A stretch of DNA of 5,741 nucleotides. Source: JAQGLW01 sp035995725 (GTDB lineage: Bacteria > Pseudomonadota > Gammaproteobacteria > Burkholderiales > Burkholderiaceae_D). This document shows positions 1-5,563 of this stretch, piece by piece. Below the pieces are notes generated by a model. That model was not told the DNA's origin. It ran no database searches and saw only the letters and a list, made by a program, of their open reading frames with translations. Made by a program: the position numbers and the translations under genes. Position 1 is the first letter of the stretch. Each line of letters starts with the position of its first letter. The stretch is from positions 1-5,741 of the forward strand of contig DASYKE010000163.1 in NCBI GenBank assembly GCA_035995725.1, written 5' to 3'.

Positions 1-289
1 AGGTCTCGCCTTGCAGGAAAAAACCGATCTGGATCCGCGCTATGGCCGGATAGTGAACGGCAATCTCGCGGACTACCATGTGCCGGTCAATGCCGATATC
101 GGCGAAATCGACATTGTCATGCTCGACCGGCCCGATCCGCATATCAATACGCTTGGCGCCAGGGGCATTGGAGAAATCGGTATTACCGGAACCGGTGCCG
201 CCATTGCGAATGCGGTCTATCACGCGACGGGACAACGGATTCGCGATTTGCCTGTCACGCTCGACAAATTGCTCGATATTCATTCCTAG
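1..289 (+). CDS. Molybdopterin-binding subunit of a xanthine dehydrogenase/aldehyde oxidoreductase family enzyme, C-terminal fragment
   Basis: This is the last 95 codons of a gene that begins before the window; the reading frame is open from base 2 and stops at TAG 287-289. The fragment reads as the C-terminal part of the large molybdenum-cofactor subunit of molybdenum hydroxylases, closest in style to PaoC (YagR) of the periplasmic aldehyde oxidoreductase. The signature blocks are YHVPVNADIGEID, then GARGIGEIGITGTGAAIANAV, then the terminal RDLPVTLDKLL. The glutamate encoded at 173-175, in the GIGEIG block, lies where the family has its catalytic glutamate beside the molybdenum centre. These enzymes hydroxylate aldehydes or N-heterocycles using water as oxygen donor, passing electrons through partner FeS and FAD subunits. 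Those partners would lie upstream, outside the window. The C-terminus ends at the usual family position, so the 3' end looks intact. Substrate cannot be told. It has no evident functional link to the EPS genes that follow. Confidence 0.9.
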   Translation, partial: GLALQEKTDLDPRYGRIVNGNLADYHVPVNADIGEIDIVMLDRPDPHINTLGARGIGEIGITGTGAAIANAVYHATGQRIRDLPVTLDKLLDIHS

Positions 290-464
290 AGAAGGCGCTT
301 GAGGCGGGCTACAACGCTGATGTTGGTTGCCAAGTGCGCTCAGGCCGTCTCCAGTCAATGCCCTCCGGAAGCATGGAAAGCTGCGCCTGTGTTTCACTCC
401 CCGAGTGTGCGTGTTCCCGGACCACTGCCGATAACGCCTGAACGTGCCGCGAATAAATGCGCCG
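290..464. other. Convergent intergenic gap without an obvious terminator
   Basis: This 175-bp gap lies between two genes that converge on it, the molybdenum hydroxylase subunit (+) and the glycoside hydrolase (-). I found no stable hairpin followed by a T-run on either strand. The best small stem is CACTC-ccc-GAGTG at 395-407, which has only 5 pairs and no T-tract. The hydroxylase frame stays open after its TAG until a TGA at 500-502, but nothing there resembles a known protein. It marks the boundary between the oxidoreductase locus and the EPS locus. Confidence 0.5.
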
Positions 465-2234
465 CTAATAAACAATGTAAAGCGGCTCGGGCGACAATGT
501 GACGGCCAACCGGCCATCTTTTATGTTGATCCTGGACTTTCTTCCCATCCAGTCATACACATCGGCTTGCGCAGCCGGCACCGCGACGGAATGCTTCGAT
601 GTGTTCGCGTAGCTGAACAGCGCCATGATGCGTTGTCCGGAATGGCTGACAAAACGGTATCCCCAAGCCGCTTTGCCCAGGTTTTCGATTGCGCCTTCCG
701 ACGTGGCGCCTTCCAGCAGCCATGTATAGAAAGAGTAGGCGGGAACAATCGGTTTCGGACTGATCTTGTCAGTACCGAACTCGATCGCCGGATTCAGGTT
801 GTAGTAGTAACCGTAGCCGGGTTCGCCAAAAAAATCAGCGATGTAAAAGGTGAAGTTGAACCGATATCCCTCGCCGAGCATGATGATTTCGCTGCGCAAT
901 AATCCGCGCGCCTGCGTCATGTCATTCGCCGGGCTGGCTTGAGTATTCCAGCCTTGCTCTGTGCCGAATCGGGGCAATTCCGTTTTCTTGGCTTTGTCGA
1001 CCAGGCTCTTTTGCGTGCGCAGGTTGCCCACCAGCGCGGCGAGGCTGACCGGGTCCTGCGCATAAGGATGCACGGAAAAGCCGTCCAGATATTGCGCCAG
1101 TCCGGCATTCAACAGTGACTTTAACCAAGACGTATTCTCGCCGGCGTCCGGAAAAAGTGTAGGGCCGACCACCTTTGCTTTGGGATCGGCCGCATGGATT
1201 GCGTCGTAAGCGGCAGCGTAGACGCGCACCAGATCGGCTGCGGAACCCTTCCATCTCGTGCCCGGTTGCGGTTCCCAGGTGAGCTGGAAAAGATGTTCCT
1301 TGCGGTCAGGATTGTGTGCGGAATAGACCTTTACGGCTTTGGCAGCAAAAGCCTTCCATGCGGCCTCGCCGGACGGAGTAAGTATGCCGAGGGGTTGCCC
1401 GTCCGGCATCGAATTGGGCAAGACAGCCCAATCAGGAGTGTTTACATATAGCGAGGGAAGGGTGTACATCTTCCACGGCTTACCTTTGTAACTGTACTGC
1501 TCGGCTGGCGGAGAGCCGGCATATTGCCCCGCACGGTCAGGTTCGCTGTCACGCCACCGGTAACCGCTGTCCAGAATCCACCGGATACCCAGATAGGGAA
1601 ATACATCGCAAAGCTTGCTGTTCAATCCGCCCTGCATGCCGAAGCGTGCCTTGGTTTCATCGACAAGGACTCTTTGTGCAGGATCGGGGACGACGGCGTA
1701 GGTCAAATAGCCGGTGCCTCTTGTTCCGAGTCTGGACAGTTGCCCGCCTGCCGTCGTGGTCGCGATAACCTTGTAAAACCCGATTCCCTGGTTCGGCGCC
1801 GGGGCGTCGATTTTCCAGCTTCCTGAAGTATCTGCCTTGATCCTGAACCGTTCTGTGCTTCTTACCTTATCGTGTTCATCATAGACCGTCACCGTTATTG
1901 TTTGACGCGTATCTTCCGGATGTAAACCGGCGCCCCAAAAACTGAGTGTGATTGTTTCACCGGGAATAAATGTACTTGAACCCGGTCGGGATGTTTCTCC
2001 GTTAATCGCGTCGGAGTGTGACGCGACAAATGATGGTGTGACTGGGATTGATGTGAGTGATGTGCCGGCTTTCCGGTCTGTCATTTGTACCGGCTTTTTA
2101 ATGCCCGGGAATGTTGAAGCGTTATTGCGCTCTGCTTCGTTGCCGTAACTGATGCTGCAATACATTAACAACGCGACGGCAAGGCAACCGGGGGACAGCA
2201 TGCGATAAGCTTGTAGAACGAAGGGAAGATTCAT
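465..2234 (-). CDS. Exported GH39/PslG-like glycoside hydrolase (clan GH-A type) of an EPS locus
   Basis: This encodes a 589-residue protein. Residues 1-31 look like a Sec signal peptide, with a hydrophobic core around 13-30 (LSPGCLAVALLMYCSISYG) and probable cleavage near residue 31, so it acts in the periplasm or outside the cell. A low-complexity Ser/Thr-rich linker (about 32-88) leads to a beta-sandwich-like module (about 89-185). A (beta/alpha)8-type catalytic domain follows (about 195-510), with a short beta-rich C-terminal domain at about 520-589. Catalytic candidates are Glu321 in QLTWEPQ as acid/base and Glu426 in FGTEQGW as nucleophile, with the clan GH-A-style His389 in SVHPY between them. 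The spacing of about 105 residues is similar to that of PslG as I recall it. The N-terminal module makes it longer than PslG-type enzymes of about 440 residues. By analogy it would cleave the EPS made by the neighbouring genes, but GH family and linkage specificity are inferred. Start: ATG at 2234 places the signal peptide correctly, although the Shine-Dalgarno is weak. Met12 is an alternative start. A partial paralogue lies at the right edge of the window. Confidence 0.8.
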   Translation of the reverse strand: MNLPFVLQAYRMLSPGCLAVALLMYCSISYGNEAERNNASTFPGIKKPVQMTDRKAGTSLTSIPVTPSFVASHSDAINGETSRPGSSTFIPGETITLSFWGAGLHPEDTRQTITVTVYDEHDKVRSTERFRIKADTSGSWKIDAPAPNQGIGFYKVIATTTAGGQLSRLGTRGTGYLTYAVVPDPAQRVLVDETKARFGMQGGLNSKLCDVFPYLGIRWILDSGYRWRDSEPDRAGQYAGSPPAEQYSYKGKPWKMYTLPSLYVNTPDWAVLPNSMPDGQPLGILTPSGEAAWKAFAAKAVKVYSAHNPDRKEHLFQLTWEPQPGTRWKGSAADLVRVYAAAYDAIHAADPKAKVVGPTLFPDAGENTSWLKSLLNAGLAQYLDGFSVHPYAQDPVSLAALVGNLRTQKSLVDKAKKTELPRFGTEQGWNTQASPANDMTQARGLLRSEIIMLGEGYRFNFTFYIADFFGEPGYGYYYNLNPAIEFGTDKISPKPIVPAYSFYTWLLEGATSEGAIENLGKAAWGYRFVSHSGQRIMALFSYANTSKHSVAVPAAQADVYDWMGRKSRINIKDGRLAVTLSPEPLYIVY

Positions 2235-2242
2235 GTCTCGGT

Positions 2243-2280
2243 CTTGGCCAAGGTAAAAATTTGTCGGAAAAAGTAAAAAT
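2243..2280. repeat. Palindrome plus paired direct repeat upstream of the hydrolase start
   Basis: CTTGGCCAAG (2243-2252) is a perfect 10-bp palindrome ending 9 bp from the hydrolase ATG on the minus strand. Directly next to it is GTAAAAAT (2253-2260), repeated exactly at 2273-2280. The two copies are 20 bp apart, about two helical turns, so they lie on the same DNA face. This arrangement could be an operator for a dimeric regulator. The palindrome, if transcribed, would lie in the ribosome-binding region. The bases are directly seen; the regulatory role is inferred. Confidence 0.35.
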
Positions 2281-2359
2281 CGAAAGACTTTTCACGGTTC
2301 TCGCGCTCTGTCTTGGTGCCTGTCTTCTGCCCGGGTAATGTGCGACGACGCATCGCTGC

Positions 2360-2371
2360 ATGCCATGGCAT
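2360..2371. repeat. 12-bp perfect palindrome ATGCCATGGCAT
   Basis: ATGCCATGGCAT reads the same on both strands. It lies about 125 bp upstream of the hydrolase start codon, in non-coding DNA. It could be a binding site for a dimeric regulator of the hydrolase, but there is one copy only in the window and no known motif match is claimed. Confidence 0.3.
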
Positions 2372-2379
2372 CAGTCAAT

Positions 2380-2408
2380 TTCCATTCAATTCCATTCATC
2401 GATTCATT
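2380..2408. repeat. Short tandem repeat, 10-bp period (TTCCATTCA)
   Basis: TTCCATTCA occurs at 2380-2388 and again at 2390-2398, exactly 10 bp apart. A degenerate third unit, TCGATTCATT, follows at 2399-2408. A period of about one helical turn puts each copy on the same DNA face, as in regulator-binding arrays. With two exact copies it could also be simple-sequence slippage. Confidence 0.35.
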
Positions 2409-2436
2409 GCATAGCAACATCAGTATGCTGTCCAAT

Positions 2437-2784
2437 TTATTTCCTGGCGGCTTCTTTATATTCCAGAAGACAATTTGCATGGACACAAATGAGGTAACAC
2501 CGTGAGTAGTTCATTTGCGATCTAGCAAAATTCGATTGCAGATGATTTTTATCAATGGAATTTAAGAAACGAATGTTATTCTCAATTCGGATAATACTAT
2601 TGCTCTTGCTCACAACGATCAGTCCTGACAATCGATGTCGTTGCAAGAACATATTTCGACCACGCGTTAGCTCCGTTATCAAATCTGCGTAACCAGTATT
2701 TATCCGACGGCCAGTGAAGCCTTTCAATGCGCCGGTAATGGTATCAGGCAAGTAAAGGTAGAAGCGGCCGGTTTGATCAAACAA
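2437..2784 (-). CDS. Doubtful unidentified open frame in the divergent intergenic region
   Basis: A 115-codon open frame begins at a TTG (2784-2782) and ends at TAA 2437-2439. The frame is in fact open further upstream to a TAA at 2878-2880, but that extension contains no ATG. No Shine-Dalgarno is visible before the TTG. I recognise no family, signal peptide or membrane segment. The first third uses G/C-ending codons somewhat like real genes here (for example GGC CGC TTC TAC), while the later part becomes A+T-rich and basic. It could be a decayed gene remnant, a small lineage-specific gene or chance. I would not annotate it as a confirmed protein. Confidence 0.15.
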   Translation of the reverse strand: MFDQTGRFYLYLPDTITGALKGFTGRRINTGYADLITELTRGRNMFLQRHRLSGLIVVSKSNSIIRIENNIRFLNSIDKNHLQSNFARSQMNYSRCYLICVHANCLLEYKEAARK

Positions 2785-2879
2785 TATTGAAAAAGCGTTT
2801 TGTGCGTTCGTTATGCATGAATGTGATTCTTTTGGATGTATCAGTCCCCGATAGTTTTCATTTTTTGCGTACTTAACTT

Positions 2880-3434
2880 ATGTTGCAGAACCTTGCGCTG
2901 TTTAAGCTGCCGCCAAATTTCCGCGGACGGTCTGCATTGGTTGTGCAGCTTTGGTGGCTGGTCGACAGCGTGTTTTTCCGCACTTCTCCGCAGTTTGCCT
3001 ATGGCTTCCGCCGCTGGCTGCTTCGATGCTTTGGCGCGCGGATCGGCAAACATGTAGTGATACGGCCCAACGCCACCATTACCTATCCATGGAAACTGAC
3101 CATCGGCGATTACGCATGGGTCGGAGATAAAGCGGTTCTGTACACCCTGGGAGAAATCGACATCGGGGCGCATGCCGTGATCTCCCAAAGCAGCTATTTG
3201 TGCGCCGCTGACCATGACTATTCTCAACCTGATTTTCCGATTCGCGACCGCAAGATCACGATAGGGGACCAGGCATGGGTTGCTGCCGACGTATTCATCG
3301 CGCCGGGGGTGACGATTGGAGAAGGCGCCGTGATCGGTGCACGCAGCTCGGTATTCCACGATATGCCAGCACGGATGGTGTGTTTCGGCGTACCCGCAAA
3401 ACCAATAAAACCGAGGGGAAAGGCGACGGTATGA
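2880..3434 (+). CDS. wcaF: WcaF-like O-acetyltransferase of EPS biosynthesis (left-handed beta-helix, LbH)
   Basis: This 184-residue protein matches colanic acid acetyltransferase WcaF (about 182 residues) along its whole length. The shared blocks are FRG near residues 14-16, VQLWW (22-26), RPNATITYPWKLTIGDYAWVGD around 62-83, YTLGEIDIGAHAVISQ at about 88-103, and APGVTIGEGAVIGARSSVF at about 141-159. The repeated I/V-G-x-x hexapeptides form a left-handed beta-helix from about 54 to 160. His112 in AADHD is the likely catalytic base of the hexapeptide O-acetyltransferases. The enzyme would move acetyl from acetyl-CoA to a sugar of the lipid-linked repeat unit in the cytoplasm. Start choice: the ATG at 2880 aligns with the WcaF N-terminus, and an in-frame TAA at 2874-2876 rules out an upstream start. 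Oddly, the preceding bases (TTTTTTGCGTACTTAACTT) offer no Shine-Dalgarno. It is the first gene of the cassette, and its stop overlaps the wcaI start (ATGA), implying translational coupling. The family call is firm; the acceptor sugar is unknown. Confidence 0.92.
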   Translation: MLQNLALFKLPPNFRGRSALVVQLWWLVDSVFFRTSPQFAYGFRRWLLRCFGARIGKHVVIRPNATITYPWKLTIGDYAWVGDKAVLYTLGEIDIGAHAVISQSSYLCAADHDYSQPDFPIRDRKITIGDQAWVAADVFIAPGVTIGEGAVIGARSSVFHDMPARMVCFGVPAKPIKPRGKATV

Positions 3435-4648
3435 AAATACTGATCCATGGCATTAACTTTGCGCCGGAATTTACGGGCGTCGGTAAATACACCGGCGAGA
3501 TGGCTGCCTGGCTGGCTGCGGCGGGACATGAGGTGCGCGTGGTCACTGCGCCGCCTTATTATCCGGAGTGGAAAGTCAGGAAGGGCTATCACGCCCGGCG
3601 ATACACCTACGAAGAATGGAATAAGGTGCGGGTCTGGCGAGCGCCTTTATGGGTGCCTGCCCGCCCAACCAGTTTCAAGCGTCTGCTGCACCTGGCCAGC
3701 TTTGCAATTTGCAGCTTGCCGTTGATGCTGCTTCAGATAGCATGGAAGCCCGATGTGGTATGGGTGGTGGAGCCGCCGTTGCTCTGCGCGCCGACCGCGC
3801 TGTGCGTAGCATGGCTGACAGGAGCCCGGGCCTGGCTCCATGTCCAGGACTACGAGGTCGATGTAGCCTTCGCTCTGGGGCTGTTGCAAGGCAGCTTCGC
3901 TGCAAGAATCGTCAACAGGATGGAGCGCAAGATCATGCGCTGTTTCCACAATGTGTCGACAATCTGCATGAGCATGATGGACCGGGCGCTGGCCAAGGGC
4001 GTGTGCTCGGATCGGTTGATGCATTTCCCGAACTGGATAGACCTGGATTCGATTCATCCGCTGGAGCGGGTGAGCAGTTACCGCGCCGAGCTGGGGATTC
4101 CGGAAGATGCGGTGGTGGCGCTGTACTCGGGCAATATGGGTCGCAAGCAGGGGCTGGACATCATGGCGGATGCAGCCCGGATACTGGCCGGTGAGACCGG
4201 CTTGTGCTTTGTGTTCTGCGGCAACGGCGTAGGGAAGAAGGAGCTGATGCGGATGGTGCAGGATTTGCCGAATGTGCAGTTCCTGGATTTGCAGCCTGTT
4301 GCGCGGCTAAATGATCTGCTGGGATTGGCGGATATCCATTTGCTGCCGCAAAATGCGCATGCCGCCGGGCTCGTCATGCCGTCAAAGCTGTCCGGATTGA
4401 TGGCTAGCGGCCGTACGGTGGTGGCGACGGCGGATGTGCATACCGAGCTGGGCCAGGTCGTGCAATCGTGCGGCGTAACGGTCAGCCCGGGCGATGCAGA
4501 GGCGTTCGCCAATGCGATCAGCAGGCTGGCGCGGGATTCTGCGCAAAGAAAAACGTTTGGATTGGCAGGCCGCAAATACGCGGAAATCCAGTTCAATATC
4601 ACCCGCATTCTCGACGAATTTGAAAAATCCCTCGGCCGCAGATGCTGA
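3431..4648 (+). CDS. wcaI: WcaI-like GT4 glycosyltransferase of EPS biosynthesis
   Basis: This 405-residue protein is essentially the length of colanic acid glycosyltransferase WcaI (about 407). It has a GT-B fold with two Rossmann-like halves. The N-terminal half opens with MKILIHGINFAPEFTGVGKY, followed by HEVRVVTAPPYYPEW (33-47) and LHVQDYEVD (136-144). FPNWIDLD (199-206) forms the interdomain region. The donor-binding half contains LYSGNMGRKQGLD (231-243), FVFCGNGVGK (260-269) and LVMPSKLSGLMASG (314-327). The classical E-x7-E motif of many GT4 enzymes is not evident in the last block, which reads PSKL as in WcaI itself as far as I recall. It would transfer a sugar from a nucleotide donor to a lipid-linked intermediate at the cytoplasmic membrane face. 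Start: ATG 3431 overlaps the wcaF TGA by four bases, AAAGG lies about 7 bases upstream, and the frame matches the family N-terminus; the open frame further upstream is only a shadow of wcaF. WcaI in the colanic acid pathway is a fucosyltransferase candidate; the donor here is unknown. Confidence 0.92.
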   Translation: MKILIHGINFAPEFTGVGKYTGEMAAWLAAAGHEVRVVTAPPYYPEWKVRKGYHARRYTYEEWNKVRVWRAPLWVPARPTSFKRLLHLASFAICSLPLMLLQIAWKPDVVWVVEPPLLCAPTALCVAWLTGARAWLHVQDYEVDVAFALGLLQGSFAARIVNRMERKIMRCFHNVSTICMSMMDRALAKGVCSDRLMHFPNWIDLDSIHPLERVSSYRAELGIPEDAVVALYSGNMGRKQGLDIMADAARILAGETGLCFVFCGNGVGKKELMRMVQDLPNVQFLDLQPVARLNDLLGLADIHLLPQNAHAAGLVMPSKLSGLMASGRTVVATADVHTELGQVVQSCGVTVSPGDAEAFANAISRLARDSAQRKTFGLAGRKYAEIQFNITRILDEFEKSLGRRC

Positions 4649-4711
4649 ACGCGGACGCTTCGCATGTGCTTGCATTAATCATGATTGATTGCGGAACGGG
4701 AAAGGCCAGGT

Positions 4712-5500
4712 ATGCTGATCATCAATGCTGACGACTTCGGTGCGTCAGAAGAGGTAAATAACGCGATTGCGAGCGCCTTCAAGGACAAGCTGATTTCAAG
4801 CACCACCATCCTGGCGAATGCGCCTGCATTCGAACAGGCATGCGCGCTCGCAAAAAAAAATGGATTTGCGGACAAGGTCGGCATCCATCTGAACATTACG
4901 GAAGGTGTGCCGCTTAGCGCAGGAATGCGGGACTCGAAAATATTCTGCAATGCCGCCGGCATGCTTTCCTTTTCGCGCTTCACGCATATTGTATTGCCGA
5001 TGAAAGAACTTGCGTTGCTGCTTGATGAATTTTCGGCGCAAATCGAACGATGCAAATTGAATGGGCTGCAGTTGACGCATGCCGATTCGCATCATCATGT
5101 TCATACCGAACTGCTGATTGGAATAACCGCGATGAAGGCACTGCGGAGATATAACATTCCGTACATGAGGCTGTCGGACAATGTCCACCGTACATCCTTT
5201 CCGAGAAAAATCTATAAATCGGGCTTCAACATTTTGTTGCGTCTGTACGGATTGCGCGGCACGGATTATTTTTGCGACATGACGTATGTCGGGTCGGTAA
5301 AAAAATCATGCGATGCGCCCGACCATGTGGTCGAGCTGATGGTGCATCCAGAGTTGGCGTCTGATGGCGAAGTCGTGGATGCGATATCCAGAAAGCCGCT
5401 TTCGGCTTCGGTGCAGTCGATCGGATATCTGCGCGACCTTATTTCATTCGCCGACATAAAGTCCAATCGCGGTTCGACCGTTTTTCCGTCGCCGACGTAG
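4712..5500 (+). CDS. YdjC/ChbG/HpnK-family carbohydrate deacetylase
   Basis: This 262-residue protein belongs to the YdjC-like metal-dependent deacetylases, which remove N-acetyl groups from sugars. Family signatures are NADDFG at residues 5-10 (Asp7 base and Asp8 metal ligand candidates), GIHLNITEGVP at 57-67 (His59 metal ligand) and THADSHHHVH at 122-131 (His123, His127 as further ligand or catalytic histidines). LMVHPE at 209-214 is the C-terminal histidine motif. There is no signal peptide, so it would act in the cytoplasm, probably on a lipid-linked sugar intermediate rather than on exported polymer. Start: I chose ATG 4712, which puts the protein directly at the family N-terminus and has AAAGG six bases upstream. 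The longer TTG start at 4685 adds nine non-conserved residues. It lies 63 bp after wcaI with no terminator between, so it is probably cotranscribed, and it ends 63 bp before the convergent second hydrolase. ChbG acts on chitooligosaccharides and HpnK on hopanoids; the EPS context favours a sugar of the repeat unit, but this is inferred. Confidence 0.88.
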   Translation: MLIINADDFGASEEVNNAIASAFKDKLISSTTILANAPAFEQACALAKKNGFADKVGIHLNITEGVPLSAGMRDSKIFCNAAGMLSFSRFTHIVLPMKELALLLDEFSAQIERCKLNGLQLTHADSHHHVHTELLIGITAMKALRRYNIPYMRLSDNVHRTSFPRKIYKSGFNILLRLYGLRGTDYFCDMTYVGSVKKSCDAPDHVVELMVHPELASDGEVVDAISRKPLSASVQSIGYLRDLISFADIKSNRGSTVFPSPT

Positions 5501-5506
5501 TTCTAT

Positions 5507-5539
5507 AAAAAACGGGCTCGCAATCATGCGAGCCCGTTT
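5507..5539 (-). terminator. Rho-independent terminator between converging genes
   Basis: AAACGGGCTCGCA (5510-5522) pairs perfectly with TGCGAGCCCGTTT (5527-5539) around the loop ATCA, a 13-bp G+C-rich stem. Read on the minus strand it is followed by a run of six T (complement of A 5507-5512), the classic form, so it terminates the second hydrolase, whose stop lies 25 bases before it. In the plus direction only TTT follows, so termination of the deacetylase transcript is probably weaker, though bidirectional function is plausible. Confidence 0.88.
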
Positions 5540-5563
5540 AAAGCACACAAAGCAAGACTGCTA

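Larger units (their letters stand above)
2235..2879. promoter_or_regulatory. Divergent A+T-rich intergenic region between the hydrolase and the wcaF-wcaI-deacetylase cassette
   Basis: This 645-bp region must hold the promoters of both the minus-strand hydrolase and the plus-strand cassette. It is visibly richer in A+T than the flanking genes, especially at about 2400-2640 and 2770-2880. It contains short palindromes and direct repeats near the hydrolase start, listed separately. No stretch matches a clean sigma-70 pair. The best cassette-side candidate is TTGAAA at 2787-2792 with a poor -10 (TATGCA, 2812-2817) at a 19-bp spacing, too weak to call. I saw no ops/JUMPstart element (GGCGGTAG), no rRNA or tRNA and no complete insertion sequence. 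A minus-strand open frame covers 2437-2877 and is described separately. Confidence 0.55.

Noticed and set aside
461..486. Hairpin GCCGCT/AGCGGC around the hydrolase stop codon as a terminator.
   Set aside because: The stem has only 6 pairs with a 14-base loop, lies partly inside the coding sequence and is not followed by a T-run on the minus strand.
299..502. Small plus-strand open frame following the hydroxylase stop, in the same frame, ending at TGA 500-502.
   Set aside because: It begins at a TTG only 3 bases after AGAAGG, overlaps the 3' end of the hydrolase gene on the other strand and resembles no known protein. The hydroxylase already ends at its family-typical C-terminus, so readthrough or an extra gene is not supported.
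444..902. 152-codon plus-strand frame antisense to the hydrolase 3' end.
   Set aside because: It is a shadow frame. The minus-strand protein has a signal peptide, catalytic motifs and a paralogue, while this frame shows no recognisable domain.
2787..2817. Possible sigma-70 promoter TTGAAA with TATGCA for the cassette.
   Set aside because: The -10 match is poor and the spacing of 19 bp is long, so it does not stand out from other A+T-rich stretches nearby.
2235..2879. Possible CRISPR array, insertion sequence or ops/JUMPstart element in the divergent region.
   Set aside because: There are no repeat-spacer units, no terminal inverted repeats with target duplications and no GGCGGTAG core. The repeats present are only 8-12 bp.
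2841..3359. 172-codon minus-strand frame across the wcaF gene.
   Set aside because: It is antisense to a clear hexapeptide-repeat acetyltransferase matching WcaF end to end; the opposite frame has no family features.
4078..4665. 195-codon minus-strand frame across the 3' half of wcaI.
   Set aside because: The plus strand carries conserved GT4 motifs. The antisense product is Ser/Arg-rich low-information sequence typical of a shadow frame.
4677..4686. Perfect 10-bp palindrome AATCATGATT in the wcaI-deacetylase gap.
   Set aside because: It is short and A+T-rich, and there is no second copy or supporting promoter element. It is likely chance.
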